A DNA stretch of 64,000 nucleotides from Oscillospiraceae bacterium (GCA_015066625.1 SVOC01000008.1:1-64000), one strand, 5' to 3'. Positions 25,498-34,607 are shown, counted from the stretch's first letter. Notes: generated by a model from the sequence alone, not told the origin. Made by a program: numbers and translations.

Positions 25498-27789
25498 ATG
25501 GAAAAACCAAAAATTATATCTGCCGATGACCCTGCCGACCTTCTCTGGGAAAGGGGAGTTAAAATACTTACCTGTGCCCTTTATTTTTTGAGCAGCTTCA
25601 TTCTTTCGGGTGCGGGGCTTTTTTCTGTCAGAATACCTCTGAGCATCGGTCTTTGCGCCGCTTGCACGGGAATTGAACTTCTCTGTGCGGCGGCAGGCGG
25701 TATTCTTGGCGGTGCTTTGCGTCTTTCTGCAGGGGAGATGCTTTGTGCAATCGTCCCCGTTGGGGCAATCACGGGCACCGTTTTTATTATGGAAAGGACA
25801 AATCTGCGTAAAAACCGACGGCTCATTCTTTCCGTTACGGTTTTGGCACTTCATTTTTTATGCTCCGTGGGGGTTATGCTTGCGGAATTGCCCAATATGG
25901 CGGATTTTATGCTTATCATCTGCACAAGCCTGCTGTGTGCCGCTTCGGTAACATTTTATTCGGGCACCGTCGACTGCATAAGAAACAGACGAAGCCCCTA
26001 TATGCTGGATAACCACAGCCTTGTATGTATCGTTGCAAGCCTGTGCACTCTGCTTCTGGGCTCATCGGAGCTTAGCCTTATGGGCTTCCGCCCTGCAAGA
26101 TTCTTCGGATGCTTTGTTATTCTTACCGCCGCCTATCTTTTCAGCCGCTCGGGAGGCAGCATTGCAGGCATTGCGGTGGGCGGATGCATTGCGGTATCGG
26201 GCACGGGAGTTGCTCTGAGCATATGCTACGGAATATGCGGTCTTCTGTCGGGAATTTTTTCAAAGCAGGGTCAGATTGTATGCGCTCTTGTATTCACACT
26301 GACATCGGGCATCGCCGCCCTGCTTGACGGCACAAACGAAGGGCTTTGCGTATTCGCGGAAGCGGCAACGGCAGCATTCATATTTGCCGTTATTCCCAAG
26401 ACAAAGCTTTCACGGGTCAGAAGCAACATTCTTAACCCAAAAGCACAGAGAATCGACTTTGAATTCGGCTCCGCGGGTGAAAGGCTTATGGAAGCCGCAA
26501 AGGCGGTGGGTTCGGTTTCGGAGTGCGTTGCAAATGTTTCAAAGGGCATTGAAGCACTTTCGCCTGCAAGCGATGTTATGGTTTGTATGCGTGTGCGGGA
26601 AAGGGTATGCTCTCAGTGCCGCCTCAAAGATACCTTCTGCCCCGAAGAAGGGGATTTTGCCGCCGTTCTCGAAAAGCTTGCGGCAGGGAGTGAAATAGGT
26701 GCAGAGGATTTTTCAGCGGACTTCAATATGAAATGTCCCTGCGTACCAAGACTCGCAGACAGCTTCAACAGAATATATGCCACAAGAAATGCGGTCAATG
26801 CCCTGCAGGCAAATTCCGCACGGAACAGAGCACTTGCCTGCGGTCAGTTTGACTGGACGGCAGCCCTTCTCCGTGAGCTTTCCGAGGATCTGAGCAAAGG
26901 TGCACAGATACTTTTCGGCAAAGAAAAATGTGCCGCAAGAGTGCTTTCGGAGCACGGCTTCACGGTAATAAAAACAAGCTGTATCCAGCCCCTTTCGGGT
27001 GCCCTTCGCCTGAGCTGCACCGTTGAAGAAATACCGCCATCCACAAGCCTTTCACAGCTTACTGCCGCACTTTCAAAGGAGCTTGAAGTGATGCTCAATC
27101 CCCCGAAAATAAAAATCCTCGCCGACGGCAAGGAGCTTATTTTTCTGCGCAGGGAGCTTTTTAAAATCCGCATAGGGTCAGCCGCCGCAAGCTGCGGCAA
27201 TCAGAAGCTTTGCGGCGATTATTTTGAATGCTTTCAGACCGATTCAAAGGCATATATCATTCTCAGCGACGGCATGGGTACAGGCGGCAGGGCAGCAATA
27301 GATTCAACAATGACCGTTGAGCTTTTTTCAAGGCTCATACGGGCAGGCGTCAGCCTTGATTCGGCCCTGAGCATAACAAATTCAGCCCTTTCCGTAAAAT
27401 CCGACGACGAATCACTTTCCACTCTCGATGTGGCGGAAATTGATCTTTTTGACGGAAATACGGTAATTTACAAAGCAGGTGCCGCACCTTCGTTTTACAC
27501 AAATTCAGGCAGAATACGCACGATTGAAATCTCATCAACTCCGTTGGGAATTCTCAGCAAGGTGAAGTTTAACAAATACAGTCTGAAGCTTCACGGCGGC
27601 GATGCCCTTGTTATGGTCAGTGACGGCATACTGGGCTGCGGAAACAGCTGGATTAAGGATGATATCAAGGCATTCGGCAAAAAGGATGCAAGCGGATTTT
27701 CTCAGGATATCGTTGACTCAGCAAGACGGCGCTGCGGCGAACGGTTTGACGATATGACCGTCATTACCGCCGTAGCGGAGGAGATATAG
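25498..27789 (+). CDS. spoIIE: Stage II sporulation protein E (PP2C phosphatase)
   Basis: SpoIIE dephosphorylates SpoIIAA to activate sigma-F in the forespore and helps place the polar septum. The 763-residue protein has an N-terminal region of about ten hydrophobic segments (residues 20-300), a central regulatory domain with Cys-rich patches, and a C-terminal PP2C domain. That domain shows YIILSDGMGTGGRAAIDS, then AGAAPSFYT and ALVMVSDGILGCGNSW, so the metal-binding aspartates are present. AAAGGAAAGG precedes the ATG. A TATAAA near 25460 may be its -10; no clear Spo0A box was identified. It shows the organism sporulates or descends from a sporulator. Confidence 0.95.
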   Translation: MEKPKIISADDPADLLWERGVKILTCALYFLSSFILSGAGLFSVRIPLSIGLCAACTGIELLCAAAGGILGGALRLSAGEMLCAIVPVGAITGTVFIMERTNLRKNRRLILSVTVLALHFLCSVGVMLAELPNMADFMLIICTSLLCAASVTFYSGTVDCIRNRRSPYMLDNHSLVCIVASLCTLLLGSSELSLMGFRPARFFGCFVILTAAYLFSRSGGSIAGIAVGGCIAVSGTGVALSICYGICGLLSGIFSKQGQIVCALVFTLTSGIAALLDGTNEGLCVFAEAATAAFIFAVIPKTKLSRVRSNILNPKAQRIDFEFGSAGERLMEAAKAVGSVSECVANVSKGIEALSPASDVMVCMRVRERVCSQCRLKDTFCPEEGDFAAVLEKLAAGSEIGAEDFSADFNMKCPCVPRLADSFNRIYATRNAVNALQANSARNRALACGQFDWTAALLRELSEDLSKGAQILFGKEKCAARVLSEHGFTVIKTSCIQPLSGALRLSCTVEEIPPSTSLSQLTAALSKELEVMLNPPKIKILADGKELIFLRRELFKIRIGSAAASCGNQKLCGDYFECFQTDSKAYIILSDGMGTGGRAAIDSTMTVELFSRLIRAGVSLDSALSITNSALSVKSDDESLSTLDVAEIDLFDGNTVIYKAGAAPSFYTNSGRIRTIEISSTPLGILSKVKFNKYSLKLHGGDALVMVSDGILGCGNSWIKDDIKAFGKKDASGFSQDIVDSARRRCGERFDDMTVITAVAEEI

Positions 27790-27804
27790 GAAACATAAAA
27801 AACG

Positions 27805-27838
27805 GGCTGTCTCACCTATGTGAAACAGCCTTCATTTT
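27805..27838. terminator. Bidirectional terminator between spoIIE and the SpoIID-domain gene
   Basis: GGCTGT and ACAGCC with inner CA/TG pairs (27805-27830). On the minus strand it is followed by CGTTTTTTA, on the plus strand by TTCATTTT. The minus-strand stop codon at 27837 is only a few bases away. Confidence 0.75.
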
Positions 27839-30110
27839 ATGCAACATATGTAACCGTAAAGCAGTGTGAACGGATTTTGTAATTCATAAGCCCTGTGCGG
27901 AATGCGTTACCCTTCATCTGAGCGTTACCTATCTTTATGGCGGTAACATAGCCGCAGCTGTCGCTTATGCATTTATCGTGCTCAACAACGGTTATCCATT
28001 GGGCAGGATTATCGCCAAGAACAATTCCGCTGTTATAGGATTCAGCAAGCTTTCTGAAATCCTCTGCAGAAATTTCGAATTCCGAAGGATTGGGATTTTC
28101 GGGGCTTGAAACGCCGCCTGCAAGGTAGGGATATGAATTTGCCGACCATACAGTGGATGCGGCTGCGGTTTTGCCTGCAGAGGTTGAGAAATAAACCGTG
28201 TTTGCAGCCGCACCGTTATAATCAACATACTTTGCAACGGGCTTGTCCTCGGCAGCTGCCATTCCCAGATATTCAAGGCACGCCTTGTGGATTTCGGTGC
28301 CTTCAAAGGCAAAGCCCGAATCATATGCATGCTGGCTTGATTTCACAACAAATTTGTTGTGCTTTGCATAAGTGTAAATCGCCGCCATCTGGGCTTTGAC
28401 CGCTTCTTTACCTGCACTGCTGTAGCCCATCTCTTTTTTTGTGGTTTTGCAGATATATTCAATCAGGGGGATATCCGTGCCGCCGTAGTTAACGGTTTCG
28501 GGCGTTGCGGTATCCTCTTTTATTGTTGTGCCGGGGAAATAATGAGTAAGAATCTGCTCATATTTGCTGCCGTTTTTCGCCATTTCAAGAGCGCCGTGCT
28601 GGCTCATACCGACACCGTGGCCGTAGCCGTAAACCTTGAAAACAAACTTGCCGCCCACTGCACCCGTCGTACCCTCTGAAGGTTTCTGAGCTGTTGTTTC
28701 CGCAGGCTTCTGCGTGGTTATTTCAGGTTTTGTTGTTGTGATATTTTCAGCGGTTGTTGCTTTTGTTGTGGTTGCAGTTACCGCCTTGGTTGTGGTGGTT
28801 GTAAGCTTTTCCGTGGTAGTCGCCTTGGTTGTTTTAACCGTTGCGGCAAGAGTGGTCAGCAGATTTGTTACTTTTTCGGTAAGTGTTACGGAAGTTGCGC
28901 TTTCGGTTGACGGGAATGTGATTTCTTCGGGGAAAATTATCAGGTCCATATCCTCGCCTTCAAGCCCGCTTCCGCCGTAATATTCCCCCTGCTGTGTAAG
29001 AGTGGATTCTTCCGCAATGTTATTATTGCCTGCATCAACATACGATGCCTTTGTATACTCACCGCCCATAATAATTGCCGCTATAAGGCAGATTACCGCC
29101 GCAAGCGCAACAGCACATACGGCTATTATGAGCGCGGTTTTTTTGCCGTCTTTCTTTTCGGGTGCACGGGGGATAACAATACCTGCACCGCCCGCCACTT
29201 CTTCAAGCATTGAACAAAGCTTTATGACTGCCGCCGCAACAAGCTGCTTACTGCCTTCGCCGGGAAGGGCAAAAACCCTTGCAGCCCTTGCACCCTTCGA
29301 ATCCGCAACGCAGACCGTCACGTAATCCTCGCCCTCGTCGGCGGCGGTAATATCGGAAATTGAAATTCCGAAATCTGCCTGAGTTGTTTCTTTCGAAAGC
29401 TTTGCACTCTGAGTTATGAAATCTTCGGCACTTTCGCCCTCGGCCGCCTCTTTCACGGTTGAATCGGGAATAAATGCCTCCTCACTTCCGGGCACTGCGG
29501 TAATTACCGAAAGAAGTGCCTTTGCGCTGCCGCAGGGAGAAACTGCAACGGTTTTGCCGCTTTTGATAACGGCATTCACGCTCTCTTTAACCTGCTCCAT
29601 AGCCGATTTTTTGGGCTTTGCAACGGGGAACGCCTTTGCGAAAAGAGCTTCAAGACCTGCGGCAAACACCGCCGCCGCTCTTTCTTCTTCAAGAGGCATA
29701 ACCGCAACAAGACCCTCTCCCAGCTCCTTTGCAAAAGCGGAATAAAGTCCGTCTGAAGAAACAAAGAGCTTTGATTTTTCGGGCACTGCACAATGAATGT
29801 CCTTTTCTTTGGAATTCTCGGGCAGATTACCCTGTAAGGCAGAAACTATTGTGCTGCTTCTGACAATTTTTGAAGAAAAAAGTTTAAGCAAACGGAGTTT
29901 TGCGGCAGAAAACATTGAAGTGGGCACAGCCGCAACAATAATGCCGCCCTCGCAGGCACATTTTGCAACAGCATCGGCAAAAGACGCAGAGTCGCCGTAA
30001 TCCGCAGCGGATGTATCGGGATAAAACTGCTTTAGTTTTTGCTCGATATATGCAGACCCGTTTTGCACCGAAGAGGCACAAAGGGTAAGCAAGCTCACCT
30101 TTCTTTTCAT
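27837..30110 (-). CDS. Membrane protein: degenerate CinA-like cytosolic half fused to a permuted SpoIID/LytB domain
   Basis: A 757-residue protein. The ATG at 30110 follows CGGAG; a TTG nine codons earlier precedes that site. Residues 1-155 resemble the CinA MoCF-like domain, and 165-305 its amidohydrolase domain (AVIKSGKTVAVSPCGSAKAL; ADFGISISDI), both without catalytic motifs. A membrane helix lies at 324-348, then a Thr/Lys-rich linker (400-480). The extracellular SpoIID/LytB part (488-757) begins with GYGHGVGMSQHGALEMA, which normally ends this domain. EMGYSSAGKEAVKAQMAAIY, FSTSAGKTAA and a final RTGLMNYKIRSHCF follow. SpoIID proteins cut or assist peptidoglycan remodelling during engulfment. 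This one may be a sporulation or cell-wall relative; its exact role is unknown. Confidence 0.75.
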   Translation of the reverse strand: MKRKVSLLTLCASSVQNGSAYIEQKLKQFYPDTSAADYGDSASFADAVAKCACEGGIIVAAVPTSMFSAAKLRLLKLFSSKIVRSSTIVSALQGNLPENSKEKDIHCAVPEKSKLFVSSDGLYSAFAKELGEGLVAVMPLEEERAAAVFAAGLEALFAKAFPVAKPKKSAMEQVKESVNAVIKSGKTVAVSPCGSAKALLSVITAVPGSEEAFIPDSTVKEAAEGESAEDFITQSAKLSKETTQADFGISISDITAADEGEDYVTVCVADSKGARAARVFALPGEGSKQLVAAAVIKLCSMLEEVAGGAGIVIPRAPEKKDGKKTALIIAVCAVALAAVICLIAAIIMGGEYTKASYVDAGNNNIAEESTLTQQGEYYGGSGLEGEDMDLIIFPEEITFPSTESATSVTLTEKVTNLLTTLAATVKTTKATTTEKLTTTTTKAVTATTTKATTAENITTTKPEITTQKPAETTAQKPSEGTTGAVGGKFVFKVYGYGHGVGMSQHGALEMAKNGSKYEQILTHYFPGTTIKEDTATPETVNYGGTDIPLIEYICKTTKKEMGYSSAGKEAVKAQMAAIYTYAKHNKFVVKSSQHAYDSGFAFEGTEIHKACLEYLGMAAAEDKPVAKYVDYNGAAANTVYFSTSAGKTAAASTVWSANSYPYLAGGVSSPENPNPSEFEISAEDFRKLAESYNSGIVLGDNPAQWITVVEHDKCISDSCGYVTAIKIGNAQMKGNAFRTGLMNYKIRSHCFTVTYVA

Positions 30111-30160
30111 ATTAAAACTCCGTTTCTTTTTCTTCAAATAAATACTCTGTAATTGCTCAG

Positions 30161-30366
30161 TTATGAAGTGCAGATTTACGTCAAGACAAGGAAACTTCTT
30201 GAAGCAATATACAGATATTGCAAAAGGAGTTGACGAAGTATCTGCGGAGATATTCTTTTGCGGTTATGAAGTGCAGATTTGCGTCAAGACAAGGAAACTT
30301 CTTGAAGCAATATACAGATATTGCGAAAGGAGTTGACGAAGTATTGGCGGAAATATGCCTTCATAA
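30161..30366. repeat. Tandem structured intergenic repeat (two units, 103-bp period)
   Basis: Unit 1 begins at 30161 and unit 2 at 30264, both TTATGAAGTGCAGATTT, with nearly identical sequence for about 80 bp. Within unit 1, GCAGAT...CGTCAA pairs with TTGACG...ATCTGC, and CAATAT/ATATTG and CTTC/GAAG form inner hairpins, so each unit can fold into a long stem. The pair ends with CTTCATAA (30359-30366), inverted relative to the start. It fills the gap between a sortase gene and the SpoIID-domain gene. Confidence 0.8.
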
Positions 30367-30370
30367 TATT

Positions 30371-32341
30371 TTACCAGCGGGCATCCTGAGCATATGGATT
30401 AACCGCTTTCTTATTTGCATCATACCATGCCTGGGGATACTTGGGGTTGGGATTTTCAATTGCCTTTGAGGTATCTACGCTGACACTTTCGCCGTCGCGT
30501 TTAAGCCTTGCAACAACAACAAGCCTTGCCTCGTTGAAGTCGTAGCAGCAGGTTGAAAGGGTCAGAATCTTATCGCTTACATTGATGTCAACACCTGTTG
30601 TATAAAGCTTACGCTTGTCGATTTCATCAATGTAGCCTTCAAACTTGGCTGTGGAAATATCAATAAAGTTATAGGGGAAAAGATATCCGTTATCATCCTT
30701 GGGATCAGAGTTTGTGATGAATACGGCATAGACAAACCAGGTATAGTCGCCGTAAATGGTATTACACTCAATAACGGGTGCGGTCTTGAAGCCGTCAACG
30801 GTACGGTAGTTTTCAAGGTTGCCGAAGATATAGTCGTCGGAACGCATGTTGTGGCCGTAGATAACATTGTTTCTGTGAAGATTACGGAAATCGGTCATTC
30901 TGTAATCAAAGAAGGGCACACCGTACATTGTATATTTGCCGTAAATATCTTTTTCAAGGTAATAATCGTTATCAACACCCTGCGCAACGGGGAAGTTGAT
31001 ATCAAGACCGTCTATTGAAACCCAGCCTCTCAGGTCTTTGTTAGCCGCGTAAAGCTGACCGTACTTTGCAAGCATACCTTCGGGGAATTCAACCCCGGGA
31101 AACTCGCTTTCAAGTCGTGAATCAACAACGGCAGTCTGATCGTGCTGGCTGATATTCTGACTCATCTGATCTGCAACCTGCTGTGCGGTTTTGCGGAACA
31201 TAAGAGGCTGAACAATGTATGTGTTAACGATAATTGCCGAACAAACAACAATGGTAATTGCGGAGATTGCAAGAACAACCTTTCTCACAATACCTGCCGC
31301 CTTGCTTTCGGGCTTTTCTTCTTTTTCTTCCTTCTTTTCTCTCTTGCGTTTCGCCTTCTTCTCAGCTTCCTTTGCCTCAAACTCCTCTTCGGTCATATAG
31401 GCAATTCCGCTGCCCATGGGTTCGGGCTCATAAAGCTTTTCGGGCTGAGCCGCAGCAGCTTCATAATCGTTGCCGTCATCGGGAATATCAATCATAAATC
31501 CTGCAGATGCCGAGGGCTTTTCTTCGGGCACTTCATCACCCAGAAGAATTGCAAGCTCTCTTTGGAAATCTTCACTGTCGGTATCCACAGCTTTTTCGGG
31601 TGCGGGGATTTCCTCTGCAGGAGCATCTGCAACAGCTTCAACTGCACTGTCGGTTTCTTCTTCGGGAAGATCCCATACGGTATCATCTGCCTCATAAGCG
31701 GCAGGGTCAGTAACAAGGCTTGCCGCAACGGAAAGCTCCGTATCAACCGTTGCAATACCTTGGTTTGCTTCAATTTCGGAAAGTATGTCTCCGAATCCCG
31801 TTTCACCGTCAGAATCCGCCTTCAGCATATCAATCATACTGAAAATATCATCCTTTGCGGCATCTGCACCCGTTTCAGGCTCTTCGGGTGTTTCTTCTTC
31901 AACAACTTGGGGCTCCGATACCTCATAAACATCGGGCTCGTCCTCATCAAGAGAAACAACGGGAATTTCTTCGTCGTAGTAATCCTCGGGGTTCATCCAC
32001 AAATCATCAAGAGATGAAGCCTCTCCGTCTTCGGGAATCTGAGGGTCTGAAAGTGCGACCTTTGCAGGCTCCGCCTCACTTGCGGTCAGCACCGACATGG
32101 GCTTTGGCACAATGACTTCGGGACCGCTGCCCACAATATCGTCGTAGAGGCTCTGCAGCTCGCTTTCAATACTCTTTTCAGTGCTTTCAATATCCTCATG
32201 GAAGCCCTCAAAAAGCGGTGCCGCTTTGGAGCTTTCTTCAAGGAAATCCGTAAGATTAATTTCGGTTATTGCCTCATCGTCTGCAATTGAGCTGAGTCCT
32301 TCGGGCAGTGATGAAGGCTTTTTTTCGTTATCGTTTGCCAT
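30371..32341 (-). CDS. Class B sortase with long acidic cytosolic N-terminus
   Basis: Sortases are membrane transpeptidases that join secreted proteins to peptidoglycan or to each other. This 656-residue protein has an unusual N-terminal region (1-325) rich in Glu/Asp/Pro, a Lys/Glu-rich charged stretch (325-347), one membrane helix (351-377) and an extracellular class B sortase domain. Its catalytic residues are His497 (NVIYGHNM), Cys598 (LTLSTC) and Arg606. The last 45 residues (PQAWYDANKKAVNPY) resemble the end of the neighbouring sortase, so the two are probably a duplicated pair. No LPxTG- or NPxTN-type substrate is encoded nearby. Confidence 0.9.
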   Translation of the reverse strand: MANDNEKKPSSLPEGLSSIADDEAITEINLTDFLEESSKAAPLFEGFHEDIESTEKSIESELQSLYDDIVGSGPEVIVPKPMSVLTASEAEPAKVALSDPQIPEDGEASSLDDLWMNPEDYYDEEIPVVSLDEDEPDVYEVSEPQVVEEETPEEPETGADAAKDDIFSMIDMLKADSDGETGFGDILSEIEANQGIATVDTELSVAASLVTDPAAYEADDTVWDLPEEETDSAVEAVADAPAEEIPAPEKAVDTDSEDFQRELAILLGDEVPEEKPSASAGFMIDIPDDGNDYEAAAAQPEKLYEPEPMGSGIAYMTEEEFEAKEAEKKAKRKREKKEEKEEKPESKAAGIVRKVVLAISAITIVVCSAIIVNTYIVQPLMFRKTAQQVADQMSQNISQHDQTAVVDSRLESEFPGVEFPEGMLAKYGQLYAANKDLRGWVSIDGLDINFPVAQGVDNDYYLEKDIYGKYTMYGVPFFDYRMTDFRNLHRNNVIYGHNMRSDDYIFGNLENYRTVDGFKTAPVIECNTIYGDYTWFVYAVFITNSDPKDDNGYLFPYNFIDISTAKFEGYIDEIDKRKLYTTGVDINVSDKILTLSTCCYDFNEARLVVVARLKRDGESVSVDTSKAIENPNPKYPQAWYDANKKAVNPYAQDARW

Positions 32342-32385
32342 AACATTTCCTCCGTATTTATACTGAATTTCAGATAATTTTCAAA

Positions 32386-33366
32386 TCAGTTGGGGCTGGG
32401 CTGCCATTTTTCCGCACCCTTGTAGGGATTTGTTTTGCCCTTTGCGTTATACCATACCTGAGGTCTGCGGTAATCGGGGTTATCCTTAACAAGAGAAGCA
32501 TCGATTGCCTCGCTTTCGCCTTCGTGAAGAAGTCTGCCCACAACAACAAGCCTTGTATCAACATTCTTGCCGTAATCGTAAATGCAGGTTGAAAGGGTGA
32601 TTACCTTATCCGTAGGTTCAAGTGATACACCGGTTTCGTAAAGCTTGCGCTGATTTACCTGCTCAATGTAGCCAACCATATTGTTTTCGCCCATATCGGG
32701 ATAAATATAGTTGAAGAAGTAGCCGTTATCGTCCTTGGGCTGAGTGTTTGAAAGGAAAACGGCACAGATTTTGTAAGTATACTCACCTGTCAATGTCTTA
32801 TATTTGATAATGGGGTTTTTAATGAAGTGGTTTTTATCTCTGTAATCATAGAGCGAACGGAACGCCTGCTTGGGGATACCGTCGGATTTACCCGTTGTGT
32901 GACCGTGAATAACCATATTTTTTGAAAGATGGTCGGGCAGACAGCGGTAATCGAGATAGATGTTGCCGTAGTTATCTGCCGATGTTTCGTAAGTAGTCTT
33001 ATTATAGAAATCCTTTTTGAGATAATAGCTGTTGTCATCGCCCAGAAGCACTGCGGTATCCATTTCCGTGCCGGGGATTGAAAGCCAGCCTGCAAGGTCA
33101 TTGTTGATTGCGTATGCCTGCTTGAGCTCCTCAAGAATACCTTCGGGATACTGAGTCTGAGCCTTCATTGCGTTTGACTTAACACTGTCAAGCTCTGCGC
33201 TTACGGTATCGTTTTCAACACCTTCGGCAAGAACAAGACCCGCCGTTTTTTCGTCAATGAAACCTTCATCGGATTTTTTTGTGAAATTCACGGCGGCAAG
33301 CACTGTGAAAAGCACGGCAACAGCCGCAAAAACCGCCGTAAGTATTACAGCAACCTTTTTATTCAT
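32386..33366 (-). CDS. Class B sortase
   Basis: A 326-residue membrane-anchored transpeptidase. It has an N-terminal signal anchor (residues 4-27, VAVILTAVFAAVAVLFTVLA) and a class B sortase domain with His156 (MVIHGHTTG), Cys261 (VITLSTC) and Arg272. The C-terminal segment PQVWYNAKGKTNPYKG matches that of the larger sortase encoded next. It starts 2 nt after the cinA stop behind TTGGAGG, so it belongs to the nifS-thiI-cinA transcription unit. Its substrate is not in the window. Confidence 0.93.
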   Translation of the reverse strand: MNKKVAVILTAVFAAVAVLFTVLAAVNFTKKSDEGFIDEKTAGLVLAEGVENDTVSAELDSVKSNAMKAQTQYPEGILEELKQAYAINNDLAGWLSIPGTEMDTAVLLGDDNSYYLKKDFYNKTTYETSADNYGNIYLDYRCLPDHLSKNMVIHGHTTGKSDGIPKQAFRSLYDYRDKNHFIKNPIIKYKTLTGEYTYKICAVFLSNTQPKDDNGYFFNYIYPDMGENNMVGYIEQVNQRKLYETGVSLEPTDKVITLSTCIYDYGKNVDTRLVVVGRLLHEGESEAIDASLVKDNPDYRRPQVWYNAKGKTNPYKGAEKWQPSPN

Positions 33367-33368
33367 TC

Positions 33369-34607
33369 TTATTTATCCTCCAAATATTTTCTCGCCAGAT
33401 TCAGGGCACGGGACCCCGTAACGTAGCGGTTATATTCTCTGTCATTTCTGCCGGTTTCGACTTTTTCGCAAATCTGCACGCCCTCCGCATCGAGAGCAAC
33501 ATAGCTTAAACCCACGGGCTTGCTTGTGCCGTCACTGCCGGGGCCTGCTATGCCCGTTACGGCAATGCCGATATCCGCACCGGATACACGGCGTATGCCT
33601 GCCGCCATTTCTCTTGCGGTCTGCTCGCTGACAGCACCGTATGCTTCAAGGGTTTCTGCTTTTACGCCAAGCAGCTTCTGTTTGATTTCGTTGGAATAAG
33701 TTACCGCGCCGCAGCCGAAAACATTACTTGTCCCCGGGAAATCGGTTATTCTTTTTGAAATATAGCCTGCGGTACAGCTTTCTGCCGTGGCAACAGTCAG
33801 CTTTTTCTCTTTGAGAAGCTGAACAACTCTTTCTTCAATGCTTTCGCTGTCAATTCCGTATACATAGCCGCCAAGCCTTGATTTGATTTCATCAATGACG
33901 GGTTCGCAAAGCTTTTCAGCTTCGTCGGTATTCTCCGCCTTCGCGGTCACACGGAGAAGCGCCTCGCCTTTTTTTGCATAGGGTGCAACGGTAGGATTTT
34001 CTTTTTCAAGCAAATCGGCACAGATTTCAGCCATTGAGCTTTCGCCGATTCCCATTGTTCTTACGGTATGTGACACAATAGAACCTTCGGAATATTCGCT
34101 GAGAAACGGCACAACGCTTTCCTGATACATAGGTGCCATTTCGTAAGGCGGACCGGGAAGGATAACAACACATTTGCCGTTTTTCTTTATGCCTATGCCC
34201 GGTGCGGTGCCGTTATTGTTCTCAAAAACCGTCTGACCCTTGGGCACATAAGCCTGCCTTAGATTGCTTTCGGGCATCTCAATATTTTTTGAATCAAAAT
34301 AAGCTTTGATTTTCTCTGCAATTTCGGAGTCAAGCTCCGTTTCACAGCCCATAACCTGACAGCACACATCCCTTGTGATATCATCCTGAGTAGGGCCCAG
34401 ACCGCCTGTTGCGATAACGATATCGCTTCTTTCGAGTGCGGTTTTCAGTGCGGCGGCAAGCCTTTCGGCATTATCGCCCACGGTTGTATGTCTGAGAACG
34501 GAAATGCCAAGCTTTGCAAGCTCAAGGGAAAGATATCTTGAATTTGTGTTAAGAATATCGCCAAGAAGTATTTCCGTACCTACGGAAAGTATTTCGCAAA
34601 CCGACAT
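33369..34607 (-). CDS. cinA: CinA family protein (nicotinamide-nucleotide amidase / competence-damage protein)
   Basis: CinA proteins recycle NMN through a C-terminal amidohydrolase, with an N-terminal MoCF-like domain that handles ADP-ribose or NAD by-products. The start chosen is MSVCEILSVGTEIL at 34607, 8 nt after GGAG; two upstream ATGs overlap or abut that site. The 412-residue protein has an intact GGLGPTQDDITRD in the first domain and TVATAESCTAG and ADIGIAVTGIAGPGSDG in the second. Length is normal. It is complete, unlike the CinA-like half of the protein at 27837-30110. Confidence 0.95.
   Translation of the reverse strand: MSVCEILSVGTEILLGDILNTNSRYLSLELAKLGISVLRHTTVGDNAERLAAALKTALERSDIVIATGGLGPTQDDITRDVCCQVMGCETELDSEIAEKIKAYFDSKNIEMPESNLRQAYVPKGQTVFENNNGTAPGIGIKKNGKCVVILPGPPYEMAPMYQESVVPFLSEYSEGSIVSHTVRTMGIGESSMAEICADLLEKENPTVAPYAKKGEALLRVTAKAENTDEAEKLCEPVIDEIKSRLGGYVYGIDSESIEERVVQLLKEKKLTVATAESCTAGYISKRITDFPGTSNVFGCGAVTYSNEIKQKLLGVKAETLEAYGAVSEQTAREMAAGIRRVSGADIGIAVTGIAGPGSDGTSKPVGLSYVALDAEGVQICEKVETGRNDREYNRYVTGSRALNLARKYLEDK

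Noticed and set aside
28700-28870. The Thr-rich run of the SpoIID-domain gene as a DNA microsatellite
   Set aside because: The codons vary (ACA, ACC, ACT mixed with AAA), so selection is on a Thr/Lys-rich linker rather than on a DNA repeat.
30218-30469. An 83-codon plus-strand frame across the tandem repeat
   Set aside because: It is composed mostly of repeat sequence and runs into the end of the sortase gene on the other strand; it has no independent support.
31142-32017. A long plus-strand open frame (291 codons) opposite the sortase gene
   Set aside because: It mirrors the acidic, GAA/GAT-rich tail of the sortase on the other strand; the translation is Cys- and Asn-rich without any recognisable motif and has no ribosome binding site. 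The sortase reading is clearly correct.
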